Of a stretch of 64,000 nt of DNA, positions 54,075 through 63,476 are shown one piece after another (position 1 is the first letter of the stretch; each line of letters begins with the position of its first letter). The DNA comes from Calothrix parasitica NIES-267 (GTDB lineage: Bacteria > Cyanobacteriota > Cyanobacteriia > Cyanobacteriales > Nostocaceae). The position numbers were made by a program, and so were the translations under genes. The stretch lies in contig NZ_AP018227.1 in the NCBI RefSeq assembly GCF_002368095.1, positions 5,670,901 through 5,734,900 of the forward strand, written 5' to 3'. The notes below the pieces were generated by a model. The model saw only the letters and a list, made by a program, of their open reading frames with translations, searched no databases and was not told the DNA's origin.

Positions 54075-55988
54075 TTAATTATTCCCGGTTTCTTCAACTG
54101 AATTTATTTGATTATTAGGATGAAAGTAATCGTAAATTTCCTGTGCTAAACGCTGACCAATTCCTGAAACTTCGGCTATTTGCGCGGGTGTTGCAAGTCT
54201 GATGTAGTCTATGGAACGAAAATGCGCTAACAGTTGCTGTTGACGATTATGTCCTAAACCGGGAATTTCATCTAAACGCGAACGACGCAATTTTGCTGTA
54301 CGTTGTTGACGGTGGAAGGTGACTGCAAAACGGTGAGCTTCGTCGCGTAAACGACGCAGTAGTTGTACTCCTGGTTGCTCGGATTCTGTCTTTAATGGTA
54401 TGGATTCTCCCGGTACAAATATTTCTTCCCGTCGTTTCGCTAGACTGACAACTCGCACGTCTTCTAGTAAGTTTTTTTCTTGTAAGACAGCGACAACTGA
54501 AGATAATTGTCCTTTTCCACCGTCTATCATTACTAGGTCTGGAAAATCGGGATTACCTATTCTTTGTAATTGCGGGTCTTCTATATATTTGCGAAAACGT
54601 CTTCCGATAACTTCAGCTAGTGAAGCAAAGTCGTCTGAGTGACCTATTTGAATCTCAGGATTTCTAATTTTATAGTGACGATAATGCTGTTTTGCTGGTA
54701 AACCATCGATAAACACCACTTGTGAAGCTACTGCATTTGAACCTTGAATGTGAGAAATGTCATAGCCTTCGATGCGATGGGGTAATTCGGGTAAATCGAC
54801 TATGGTAGCTAAATCTTGCAGTGCTAAATTATTGCGATCGCCAAGTTTTTGCATTCTTTGCAGTTCGTAATTGGCGTTTCTTTCTACCATTTCAATTAAT
54901 TCTGCTTTTAGCTGACGCTGAGGATTGACAATAGTGACTTTCTTACCCCTACGCTGACTTAATGCTTCTGCCAAAATTTCTGCATCTGGTAAATCGTGTT
55001 GAACTATAATTTCTGTAGGAATTTCTACTGAGTCAGCGGTTTGATAATGTTCTTCTAATACCCGCTGCAATATATGCCCAAATCCTGCTTGCGCGTCTGC
55101 TAAAAATGCCAGCCTTCCTACTAATTGTCCGGCACGAATTTGAAATAATTGAATACAGGCATGTTTGTCATCTGCGGCTAGTGCTATGGCATCCCGAGAA
55201 ACAGTATCATCTGGTAAAGATACTTTTTGGTCGGCGTTTAGGGATTTCAAACCGGCTATTTGGTCTCTTCTACGCGCCGCAGTTTCAAAGTTTAATTCTT
55301 CGGATGCTTGATGCATCTGCTGAGTAAGCGTATCAATTAATTCACTAGTCCTACCTTGGAAGACCATCGCCACCTTTTGTACTATTTTGCGGTATTCTTC
55401 TGGTGTAACTAATTGTTGACAAACACCAGGACACCTTCCCAGGTCATAATTCAAACAAGGTCTATCTTTAAATAAAGGTTGCGGTCTTTGTCTTAAAGGG
55501 AATATTCGCTTACATAATCCCAATATTCCTCGTAACAGACGAGAATCAGTATAAGGTCCGTAATATTTATCTTTCTCTTTACCTAGTCTGCGCTTGCGGG
55601 TAATAAAAATTCTTGGATATTGTTCCGACCAGGTAATACAAACATAAGGATACTTTTTATCATCCTTGAGCAATACGTTGAAATAGGGCTGATGCTGCTT
55701 AATTAAGTTTGCTTCTAAAGCTAAGGCTTCGGCTTCAGTATCAGTGACAATAAACTCGATATCTGTGACCAGTTGTACCATCATTGCGATACGGTCGCTT
55801 AGCTTTTGCGATTCTCGGAAATAAGAACGAACCCGAGTTCGTAACTTCCGCGATTTACCAATATATACGATACGGTCAGTTGCATCCCGCATCAAATAAA
55901 CCCCTGGTTCGGGGGGAATCTCTTTTAAACGATTTTCCAAACGTTCTGGATTTTTCAGCAGTGGTAAAGCTTCAGCAGATTTTGTCAC
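54075..55988 (-). CDS. uvrC: Excinuclease ABC subunit C
   Basis: 637 residues. GIY-YIG nuclease at the start ([29 protein letters not shown]), a Cys-bearing linker ([15 protein letters not shown]), UVR motif ([28 protein letters not shown]), the RNase H-like second nuclease ([23 protein letters not shown]) and C-terminal helix-hairpin-helix pair ([32 protein letters not shown]). UvrC makes both incisions in nucleotide excision repair. Full length; all domains intact. Confidence 0.97.
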   Translation of the reverse strand: MTKSAEALPLLKNPERLENRLKEIPPEPGVYLMRDATDRIVYIGKSRKLRTRVRSYFRESQKLSDRIAMMVQLVTDIEFIVTDTEAEALALEANLIKQHQPYFNVLLKDDKKYPYVCITWSEQYPRIFITRKRRLGKEKDKYYGPYTDSRLLRGILGLCKRIFPLRQRPQPLFKDRPCLNYDLGRCPGVCQQLVTPEEYRKIVQKVAMVFQGRTSELIDTLTQQMHQASEELNFETAARRRDQIAGLKSLNADQKVSLPDDTVSRDAIALAADDKHACIQLFQIRAGQLVGRLAFLADAQAGFGHILQRVLEEHYQTADSVEIPTEIIVQHDLPDAEILAEALSQRRGKKVTIVNPQRQLKAELIEMVERNANYELQRMQKLGDRNNLALQDLATIVDLPELPHRIEGYDISHIQGSNAVASQVVFIDGLPAKQHYRHYKIRNPEIQIGHSDDFASLAEVIGRRFRKYIEDPQLQRIGNPDFPDLVMIDGGKGQLSSVVAVLQEKNLLEDVRVVSLAKRREEIFVPGESIPLKTESEQPGVQLLRRLRDEAHRFAVTFHRQQRTAKLRRSRLDEIPGLGHNRQQQLLAHFRSIDYIRLATPAQIAEVSGIGQRLAQEIYDYFHPNNQINSVEETGNN

Positions 55989-56074
55989 AACTCAAGTTTG
56001 ATAATTATAGAAAACTTATTTCTACCCACGTTTCTTATTTTAGGTAAATACAAAAGAAATTTGAATCAAGTAAA

Positions 56075-56506
56075 TTATTTATGGTAGCAAGATAGCTCTT
56101 TTTTTATAGCTTGGGTAAACTCGGTGAGAACTACTGGTTTAACAAAATAGCGACGAGCTCCTAAGCCAATAGCTCGTTCGCAATCCGATTTAAAAGCTAA
56201 ACCCGAAACTATAATTACCGGAATTTTTGCGGTGTAAGAATTTTGCTGCATTTTTTCTAGCAACAAAAAGCCGTCAATATCCGGCAATTTTAAATCTAAT
56301 ACAATTAAATTTGGTCGAAAAGTTTTGGCTGTGGAAAAAAACTTTGAACCGTTTGCTAAGCTCTTAACTTGATACCCACAAAATTTTAAACAATCGCTGA
56401 GCAGCATTCGATTAACATCATTATCTTCAATTAGCAAAACTTTTTCACAGCAGCAATGCGGCTTTAATTGCTGCTCTATACTTATTAGCTGCGGTGCCAT
56501 TTTCAT
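56075..56506 (-). CDS. Single-domain response regulator
   Basis: 143 residues. A receiver domain spans about 22-140: VLLIEDNDVNRMLL (acidic pair), LIVLDLKLPDIDGF (phosphoacceptor Asp), IIVSGLAF (Thr/Ser switch replaced by Ser), and RRYFVKPV (Lys). The first 20 residues are a short extension with CCC. There is no output domain, so it probably acts through protein contacts in a phosphorelay. No histidine kinase is in the window. Confidence 0.92.
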   Translation of the reverse strand: MKMAPQLISIEQQLKPHCCCEKVLLIEDNDVNRMLLSDCLKFCGYQVKSLANGSKFFSTAKTFRPNLIVLDLKLPDIDGFLLLEKMQQNSYTAKIPVIIVSGLAFKSDCERAIGLGARRYFVKPVVLTEFTQAIKKELSCYHK

Positions 56507-57357
56507 CTACCACTTTAGCAGGCAAGTCAATTTATTGTAAAAAATATAACAAAATATGATATTCCAGATTTATTCAAAAATATAGACTTGCATTAAAGTC
56601 ATTTGACTCAGAGTAGTATAAGTAAAATTTAGTTAATATATTACTTATGCTTACAGTAGATAGTAGCTTAAATTCGATATTTAAGACGATTTGAAACACA
56701 CCTTTAACCTTATCTTAATTTTTTAAGATAAAGTTTATATTTTTTTATGAAATTGTAATTATTTGCAAATAATATATAATTCTTCTGACTTGATAATCTT
56801 TATCGCGTTACCTGGGAGCACTGGTATAAGAGCACAGCATCTTATTGGTATTTCTAATTCGTGTTTTAAAGGTAAATAATAAATATCAACAAATAAATGA
56901 ATAGATAGATAGATAAATAGATATATATAGTTATTTTAATTAATTTCCGTAGTGTGCTCTTCGTAGCGTGTCCGTAAGGATATGCATCGAAGAGCGCACT
57001 ACATAACACTCGTTTCTTCCGCAGGAATCACTAGTATTGAATAATTTAAACACTTTGACGAGCGCTAAAATATTTGAGCCTATCTTAAGTAGTAAGCACT
57101 CAATATCTCAAACAATTGTTTCTTCAATACTCGTTATACAAACAAATTAAAAAATAAAACAAATAAAACAAATAAAAAAGCTAACCGTTAGGACTGCATC
57201 TATTGAGCATCTTTAACGCTTATAAATAGCTAAACCAGAGTAACGTAAAGTAGATACACCTCTGGTCAAATATCCTGTGAATAATTTATGGAACACAGTT
57301 AAATAAAATAATCAAAGGAGAATGATATTTAACTAATTCAAACATTATTCTTAGCAA
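56507..57357. other. Gene-free stretch of 0.85 kb
   Basis: AT-rich with no believable frame. Between 56949 and 57002 a long hairpin is present: GTAGTGTGCTCTTCG and CGAAGAGCGCACTAC pair with one mismatch, enclosing a smaller GCGTGTCC ... GGATATGC stem, a typical cyanobacterial palindrome. A GATA-type run (ATAGATAGATAGATAAATAGATATATA) lies near 56900. Confidence 0.6.
56949..57002. repeat. Nested palindrome, GTAGTGTGCTCTTCG / CGAAGAGCGCACTAC
   Basis: 15-base arms with one mismatch and an inner weaker stem. Only one copy found in the window. Confidence 0.6.
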
Positions 57358-57915
57358 TCATGCAGGTAATTCTTCTGTTGAAACCTGGCTATTTACTGCT
57401 GTTTGTCGCTTTCTCGCTAGTAATAATAATGCTATTAGTCCGTATATTGCAGAGGGTTCTGGAACCTTTTCTTTCTGAGTAGATGCAACAGCATAAATAG
57501 CAGTATATGGCTCTTCACTATCAGATTGATTAGATTGTGCGTTATATACTATGTGCTTTCGTCCTTGGACAAATTTTACTTTTGTTGTTTGAGCAGCTTC
57601 AACAGATTCTATAATATGCTTGGCTCTTCTAAACAGTGGACTATTTAAGGAATCTCGATTTTCTTGTTTTGTTAACTGATTGCAAAGTTCTGATTCAGGA
57701 AAAGATATACAATAATCTGGTTTCTCAGTTACTTGTATTTCCGAGCTAATATCTTTACTAGCTTTTGATGCTTCTGAAAATGGATTTTGGATTAAATCAT
57801 CGCTGCTGATATTTTTCAGTGTACTTGCTTGTGCTGGGGCTGTAGCGCTTGCGCTAATTATTGTTCCAAGTAATGCGTAATTACGAATTTTTTTTATAGT
57901 TGTTGTCATGGACAC
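57358..57915 (-). CDS. PEP-CTERM-type secreted protein
   Basis: 185 residues. The signal peptide has a Lys-rich start and is followed by SASATAPAQAST, with a probable cut near AQA-S. The mature part is polar, with Cys pairs (CISF, CNQL). The C-terminus is a PEP-CTERM element: VPEPSAIYGLIALLLLARKR, a VPEP motif, hydrophobic segment and basic patch. A tail of about 14 residues (TAVNSQVSTEELPA) follows, longer than usual. It would be cleaved by an exosortase-like enzyme and used in the outer envelope or matrix. No exosortase is in the window. Confidence 0.88.
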   Translation of the reverse strand: MSMTTTIKKIRNYALLGTIISASATAPAQASTLKNISSDDLIQNPFSEASKASKDISSEIQVTEKPDYCISFPESELCNQLTKQENRDSLNSPLFRRAKHIIESVEAAQTTKVKFVQGRKHIVYNAQSNQSDSEEPYTAIYAVASTQKEKVPEPSAIYGLIALLLLARKRQTAVNSQVSTEELPA

Positions 57916-58143
57916 AATCGTTCCTTAAGACTAAAAAAACCAGTAATCGATACTCCCCTTTAGAATGCAGCTACATTACTTTTTAAAACTTTTAAAGGTT
58001 ATTAAACCTGATTAAAGTAAGTATATTGCGCTGAGTGTAAAAAAATGATGCAAAAATAGTTTTAAACTTTGTTCAGTTTAACCGAGTGCTACTGTAATTG
58101 CCGATACTGATTCATTAACTTTGTATCAATATCAAATAAAGAT

Positions 58144-59349
58144 TCAATGAACTAACGACAAAAACTGGGAAATTTTATCCACTGCGGCTTCTAATACCGA
58201 TGGTTCCTGGACTAATGCGAAACGCACGTAACCCTCTCCAGATTTACCAAAACCAGCACCGGGAGAAGCAGCAACCCCTGTATTTTCAACTAAGTCTTTA
58301 CAAAACTGGATAGAATCTTTACCCCAAGGTTCCGGTAACTTTGCCCAAACGTACATTGTTGCTTTTGGCATCGGAACCTCCCACCCGCTACGCACCAAAG
58401 CATTCACAAAAGCATCCCGTCGTTTTCGGAAACTATCTACATTTCTTTTGACCCCAGATTGCGGCCCACTTAAAGCGGCGATCGCACCATTTAATATTCC
58501 TCGATACTGGTTAAAATCAACAGCTGCTTTGACCCGACGTAAGGCTGCAATCAACTCGCGATTACCAATAGCAAAGCCAACGCGAAAGCCGCCCATGTTG
58601 TAGGATTTAGACAAAGTAAAAAATTCAATTGAGATACTTTTGGTTTTGTCGGCTTGCAAAATTGAAGGAGCAATTGAATATGGATTGCTGGTTGTTTGGG
58701 CTTCCTCTTCAGGAAACACCAAATCTACATAGGGAAAATCGTGAACCAAAACGATATCGTGCTGCTGACAAAAAGAAACAGCTTTTTCAAAGAAAGATAG
58801 TGGTGCTACAGCACTAGTCGGATTATGAGGATAACTCAATACCATCATTCGCGATTGAGCTAATACTGGTGCGGGAATTTCTTCAAATACAGGTAAAAAG
58901 TTGTTTTCTTCCCGTAAAGCCATCGGATAAATTTGACCATCCGCTAAGTAAACTCCCCCAGCATGAGAAGGATAGCCAGGGTCTAATAACAAAGCAAAAT
59001 CCCCTGGATTGAGAACCGCGAGGGGTAAATGTGCCGTTCCCTCTTGGGAACCAATCAGCGGTAAAACTTCAGTTTCAGGGTCTAGTTCAATCCCAAATCG
59101 AAGCGAATACCATTTAGCTGCTGCATGACGGAAGTCTTGAGTTCCATGAAACAACAGGTATCCATGAGTACTTTTATCGTACAAAGACTCAGCGATAGCT
59201 TCAATAACGTGACTTTCTGCGGGGAAATCGGAAGACCCTAAAGATAAATCAATTAATTCGCGACCATTAGCCAAAGCTTTAGCCTTAGCGACATCCATAT
59301 CTGCGAATACATTGGATTTCAGGGGTTCTAAACGAGAAGCAAATTGCAT
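58144..59349 (-). CDS. Class I/II aminotransferase
   Basis: 401 residues. PLP enzyme of fold type I: LSLGSSDFPAESHVI, QEGTAHLPLAVLNPGD, the YPHNPTSAV motif, VLVHDFPYVDLVF (Asp), FTLSKSYNMGGFRVGFAIG with the PLP lysine, and the late RFALVQEP (substrate-carboxylate Arg). Homologs are often annotated LL-diaminopimelate or succinyl-diaminopimelate aminotransferase, but the protein does not look like canonical DapL at its start. The substrate is left open. It is the only aminotransferase in the window. Confidence 0.88.
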   Translation of the reverse strand: MQFASRLEPLKSNVFADMDVAKAKALANGRELIDLSLGSSDFPAESHVIEAIAESLYDKSTHGYLLFHGTQDFRHAAAKWYSLRFGIELDPETEVLPLIGSQEGTAHLPLAVLNPGDFALLLDPGYPSHAGGVYLADGQIYPMALREENNFLPVFEEIPAPVLAQSRMMVLSYPHNPTSAVAPLSFFEKAVSFCQQHDIVLVHDFPYVDLVFPEEEAQTTSNPYSIAPSILQADKTKSISIEFFTLSKSYNMGGFRVGFAIGNRELIAALRRVKAAVDFNQYRGILNGAIAALSGPQSGVKRNVDSFRKRRDAFVNALVRSGWEVPMPKATMYVWAKLPEPWGKDSIQFCKDLVENTGVAASPGAGFGKSGEGYVRFALVQEPSVLEAAVDKISQFLSLVH

Positions 59350-59478
59350 TTTTTAGATTAGTGGTTAGTGGTTAGTAGCTAGTTACTAGTTGTTAATTAT
59401 TTGGTGTCGGATTGTTAATCTTATAAATTATCACTTACTACCAGTATTTCCTAACTGCCATCCACTAACCACTAACTA

Positions 59479-59811
59479 CTAACCACTTAAATGAGTATCT
59501 AATAAATTCATCAATTTTTCTTTGTTAACAACTCCCTCGCTGGAAGCTATGACCTTATCTCCTTGCATAAGACGCAGAGCAGGAACACCTTCCACCTGAT
59601 ATTGCTTAACTGAAACTGGATTGGGGTCAACCTCCATTTTGACAACCTTAAGCTTATCGCTATATTTCGTAGCAGCAGCAGTAACCGCTGGGGACATCAA
59701 CTTACAAGGTCCGCACCAAGAAGCCCAGAAGTAAACTAGTACAGGCTTTTCAGCTTGGAGTACTTCCTTTTCAAAATCAGCATCATTGATGATGTTTACA
59801 CCCTCGCTCAT
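59479..59811 (-). CDS. Thioredoxin
   Basis: 110 residues from the ATG at 59811 (MSEGVNIINDADF), with AGGTGGAG 6-8 bases before it. A GTG four codons earlier overlaps this ribosome site and was not used. VLVYFWASWCGPCKLMSP contains the WCGPC active site, VDPNPVSVKQYQVEGVPALRLMQ has the cis-Pro. A dithiol-disulfide oxidoreductase; the WASWC context is seen in cyanobacterial thioredoxin-like proteins as well. Same strand as the aminotransferase, separated by a TTAGTGG repeat stretch. Confidence 0.93.
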   Translation of the reverse strand: MSEGVNIINDADFEKEVLQAEKPVLVYFWASWCGPCKLMSPAVTAAATKYSDKLKVVKMEVDPNPVSVKQYQVEGVPALRLMQGDKVIASSEGVVNKEKLMNLLDTHLSG

Positions 59812-59986
59812 CTTAATCTCCACCTAATAGCATCTTTTATAGTTACATAGATTGAATGTATCTTAATTTGTTGTCCCGAGACTAGTAGCTGTGGGAAGAG
59901 GATGGGTCTTTGGTAATTCGTAATTCGTAATTCGTAATTCGTAAGCTCGCTACTTACTACTTACTACTGTTCGCGGAATAGCGAAA

Positions 59987-60013
59987 ATCCCACAACCAAT
60001 AAAGTTGTGGGAT
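59987..60013 (-). terminator. Terminator hairpin of the vipp1 gene
   Basis: ATCCCACAAC and GTTGTGGGAT are perfect 10-base arms around a 7-base loop, 39 bases past the vipp1 stop. On the minus strand it is followed by TTTTCGC. An ACGAATT heptamer array lies beyond it (about 59913-59945). Confidence 0.75.
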
Positions 60014-60051
60014 AGTTATAAATATTTGAATTTGAGTTGAAATCTAAAAAA

Positions 60052-60840
60052 TTACATATTGTCCAATTCTTTGCGGAGTGATTCTAATTCAGAATCTACT
60101 GGTTCGCTATTTTTCTTCTGACTAGCTTGACTACTGTCAGTTTGTTCTGGTAATTGGGGTTGACTTGCTGTTGCATCTCCGGGTAGAGCCATTTGTGCTT
60201 TTAAAGCAGCTAATTCATCATCTACACCGCTACCTGCTTCTAGCTGTGCAAATTGGCTTTCTAAGTCCGAACCAGCTAATTCTGCTGCGGATTGAGCGCG
60301 TGCTTCTTGCATCATGACTTTTTCTTCCATGCGCTCGAATGCAGCCATTGAACTACTACTGTTCATACCGCGCACCATTCCTTCAAGCTGCTCTTGAGCT
60401 TTGGCTGCTGTAACCCGTGCTTTGAGCATTTCTTTTTTGGTTTTAGCCTCAGAAATTTTGCTCTCTAACTGGATTAAATTACGCTTGAGACTCTCAACTT
60501 GACCGGTTTGCTGGTCTAAGCTGGTTTTAAGAGTCCCAGCAGATTCGGTAAAAGATTTTTTACGTTCTAAGGCTTGACGAGCTAGGTTTTCATCACCTTT
60601 TTGCAGCGCTAACATTGCATTACGCTGCCATTTATTTAGTTCATTATTAGCATCGTTATATTGCTTCTCTGTACGTTTTTGAGCAGCAATTGCTTGAGCA
60701 ACACCTTGACGCAACCGAACTAGGTCTTCCTGCATTTCGAGGATAGCCTGTTCCAGTATTTTTTCTGGGTCTTCGGCTTTGCTAACCATATCATTCAGGT
60801 TTGCGCTTACTACTCGTCTTACACGGTCAAATAATCCCAT
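60052..60840 (-). CDS. vipp1: Vipp1/IM30 (PspA family, with C-terminal extension)
   Basis: 262 residues. MGLFDRVRRVVSANLNDMVSKAEDPEKILEQAI starts the PspA coiled coil, which continues with LVRLRQGVAQAIAAQKRTEKQY to EMLKARVTAAKAQEQLEGMVRG, then ELDNM-type C-terminal helix (ESLRKELDNM). The linker before the helix is polar. The C-terminal helix sets Vipp1 apart from PspA. Vipp1 forms rings that shape and maintain thylakoid membranes. It is downstream of a paralog on the same strand (168-base gap). Confidence 0.95.
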   Translation of the reverse strand: MGLFDRVRRVVSANLNDMVSKAEDPEKILEQAILEMQEDLVRLRQGVAQAIAAQKRTEKQYNDANNELNKWQRNAMLALQKGDENLARQALERKKSFTESAGTLKTSLDQQTGQVESLKRNLIQLESKISEAKTKKEMLKARVTAAKAQEQLEGMVRGMNSSSSMAAFERMEEKVMMQEARAQSAAELAGSDLESQFAQLEAGSGVDDELAALKAQMALPGDATASQPQLPEQTDSSQASQKKNSEPVDSELESLRKELDNM

Positions 60841-61008
60841 AATTTTTTTCCTCTTGAGATTTACGCTCTGGTGATAAAAATTTAGTTTGTTTACTACTTA
60901 AGACAGTTACCTATTTCAATGTAATCTTATTCTTTCCAATCAGTCCTCCCTATAACCCCAGGTCACCAAATAAATATTACGGGCAAGAATTATCAAGTTT
61001 CATCTAAA

Positions 61009-61698
61009 TCAGCCAGGAGGTTGTTGATTTTTTTGCGTGCTATCGGTAAGTTGTGCTTTCATTGCCGAAAGTTCGGCATCTACGTCATCACCTTCGCTCA
61101 AGCTCGCAAATTTATCTTCTAATTCATCTGTACCAGATATGGCAATTACTTCTTGTTTCGCTTCTAGTTCTACAAGTTTGTCTTCCATTTTCTCAAAAGC
61201 CTTAAGCGAGCTGGTATCGCCAACTTCACCTAGCATTTCTTGAAGTCGCAAAGAAGCTTCAGCAGAGCGAGCGCGAGCAATATACATATCTTTTTTTGTT
61301 TTAGCTTCAGAGATTTTTGACTCTAAAGCCTGCATATCTTTTTTAAGTTTAGCGACTAAAGTTTTTTGTTGCCCAATTTGCTCGTAAGCAGCAGTTGCAG
61401 TTTGCTGATAAGCTTTACGCTTAGTAAGTGCTTCACGCGCTAAAGCTTCATTACCTTGTTTTAAAGCCAGGTCAGCGCGACGATACCATTCGTCTGCTGT
61501 AGTCTTAGCTTGAGCTGCTTGTCTTTCGGTGCGTTTTTGAGTCGCAATAGCCTGTGCTACCCCTTGTCGCATCTGCACCAAATTTTCTTGCATTTCATAA
61601 ACGGCTTGTTCCAGAATTTTCTCCGGATCTTCCCGTTGTGCCGTCCAACTATTCACATTTGCCCGAAATAAGCGCACAATACGCTCAATCAACCCCAT
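61009..61698 (-). CDS. PspA/IM30 paralog without the C-terminal helix
   Basis: 229 residues. MGLIERIVRLFRANVNSWTAQREDPEKILEQAV, the GVAQAIATQKRTERQA stretch, EALTKRKAYQQT and KDMYIARARSAEASLRLQEML give a full PspA coiled coil. It ends with a short linker and no Vipp1 helix, so PspA-like. Tandem duplication with vipp1 is clear. It may modulate the vipp1 rings or serve in membrane stress; this is inference. Confidence 0.92.
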   Translation of the reverse strand: MGLIERIVRLFRANVNSWTAQREDPEKILEQAVYEMQENLVQMRQGVAQAIATQKRTERQAAQAKTTADEWYRRADLALKQGNEALAREALTKRKAYQQTATAAYEQIGQQKTLVAKLKKDMQALESKISEAKTKKDMYIARARSAEASLRLQEMLGEVGDTSSLKAFEKMEDKLVELEAKQEVIAISGTDELEDKFASLSEGDDVDAELSAMKAQLTDSTQKNQQPPG

Positions 61699-61866
61699 AA
61701 GTTAAAACCTCCATTTTTCAGTTAACAGTTAACAGTTATCAGTCATAAGGTACATCAGCAGGATTGCCCCCATAAATGAGCGGAATTCCTCTGATGTCTC
61801 AATTGATGCCGACATTCATCTTCCGGATAATTATATTGTTAACTGTTAACTGCTAACTGCTAACTG

Positions 61867-63207
61867 CTAACTCTCCGGTTCTTCTACTCTGGCTGTAATT
61901 CCCTTTTCTTTAAGAAGTTCTAAATGTTTTTTTAGTCTATCTTTGGATTTAAAGGCACCTAGATAAATATATTTACCTTCTGGAGACAAATATGCATCTG
62001 GAATTACTTTTTTTACATCGGCTAAAGTATTGCCTGTATTATCTACAATCACATTGTAAAATCCACCATTAGATGGTTGTATTTCATCTAGGTTTTGCGG
62101 GGTTGTTACTGCTTCGGTTTCGGAAACAGGCTGAGCGGGAGTAGGAGTATTTGCAACCGTGGGAGATGGCTGTTGTGTAGTTGCTCTTTCTACCGGGGCT
62201 GGATTGGCAACGGTCGCAGGTGGTCTTGCTATCGGTGTAGGTTTTACTACAGGTGTAGGTTTGGCTTTGGGTGTCGCCCCCGCAACATCATCAATGCTAT
62301 TTATACCCGGAAGTGCATCGCTAGCGAGATTAGGATTTTTGGGTATTGGCGTTAATTTTTGTTCGTTTGAATTTACATCACTTACATTTTCAGTATTTTC
62401 GCTACTAATTGCTTGATTGCGCTTAAACAATCCCCCGAAAGTTAACGAAGGTAGGTTATCTAAGTTAAAAATAATATAGCCAAAAGTAATACTAGAGACT
62501 AAAAGCAATAACATCGAGCCAATACTCAAAGGTGATAGCAAGCTGTCATTATTATTTTTTGGTTTTTTGGGTTGGGGAACACTTTCTTCTTCTTGTAAGC
62601 TGCGTAATAAAGCTTCAGAAGATTCTAAATAGTCGTCTGGTTGCTTAGTATTTTCATTTTTTGGTGGGGATATATTATTTTCAGGTGGTTTATTTTCACC
62701 AACACCCGCTTTAACAATACTGCTTTGGTTTGACGTAGATGCAGTATGCAATGGAGTTTTTATGTTTTCAGGGAAAGGTACACCCTGTTTTTGATTGGAA
62801 GGAAGCGAGTAAGAAATTTCAGAATTAGTATCCTCTGTCTCTTTATTAGAAGTAACTCCCGAGAAAGTTTCCGGAGCAGGAGGAGGTGGAGGTGGAGTTT
62901 TAACTTCGGGGGGTGTTGCACTCGCTTGCTGCTCTCTTATATAAGCTGCGGCTTGTTCTGGAGTTAAGCTTTGCTGATTCTTGCTCGGGGCAATGGTCAT
63001 AGCGCTTTGAGCTTGGGGTTTACCAGCAATCAAACTTCCCAGACTTTTTTGACCTGGGGTTCTGTGTCCAATTCGCGTTCGACGATATCGCGCCAATTCC
63101 TCATCAAGATGTACTTCTAAGCTGGCTAGTGCCGCACTAAGAGGCGGTTTTAAATTTGATGTTTTAGATTTTTGATTACCAGAATAATATAAAGGGTTTT
63201 CACTCAT
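61867..63207 (-). CDS. Single-pass membrane protein with SPOR-like C-terminus
   Basis: 446 residues. N-terminal 60 residues basic (LDEELARYRRTRIGHRTPGQ), then a long Pro/Ser/Thr-rich part (TPPPPPPAPETF), a membrane segment (about 220-242, IGSMLLLLVSSITFGYIIF), a Pro/Thr-rich outer linker, and a C-terminal part GGFYNVIVDNTGNTLADVKKVIPDAYLSPEGKYIYLGAFKSKDRLKKHLELLKEKGI resembling the SPOR fold, which binds glycan strands at division sites. A role in the cell wall is inferred. The overall layout is common in cyanobacteria. Confidence 0.82.
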   Translation of the reverse strand: MSENPLYYSGNQKSKTSNLKPPLSAALASLEVHLDEELARYRRTRIGHRTPGQKSLGSLIAGKPQAQSAMTIAPSKNQQSLTPEQAAAYIREQQASATPPEVKTPPPPPPAPETFSGVTSNKETEDTNSEISYSLPSNQKQGVPFPENIKTPLHTASTSNQSSIVKAGVGENKPPENNISPPKNENTKQPDDYLESSEALLRSLQEEESVPQPKKPKNNNDSLLSPLSIGSMLLLLVSSITFGYIIFNLDNLPSLTFGGLFKRNQAISSENTENVSDVNSNEQKLTPIPKNPNLASDALPGINSIDDVAGATPKAKPTPVVKPTPIARPPATVANPAPVERATTQQPSPTVANTPTPAQPVSETEAVTTPQNLDEIQPSNGGFYNVIVDNTGNTLADVKKVIPDAYLSPEGKYIYLGAFKSKDRLKKHLELLKEKGITARVEEPES

Positions 63208-63476
63208 ATCCCATTTACCTCCGTACCAACTGCCAGATTATCCACCATGTAACAATTTTCTCGCGTAAAAACTAGGGCAGGTTTCCCAAATTAGGACAAG
63301 ATCCAGTACCGAACCAGTATCTATGACCATTACCGGGAAAGCTTTAATAAAGCCTGCCAAAATTTCTAGGAGTCATTTGGGGTAAAACAGATACCCTTGT
63401 GCCAATCCTAGCGAAAATTAACATAGTTATATTATTTAACCAAGATGTAATTTCTGCACTCGTACTACCCTTTCTG
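63208..63476. promoter_or_regulatory. Divergent spacer between the SPOR-like and DciA-like genes
   Basis: 269 bases that must carry both promoters. I could not pin down -35/-10 pairs with confidence. Short minus-strand frames here are shadows of the DciA-like gene's 5' end. Confidence 0.4.
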
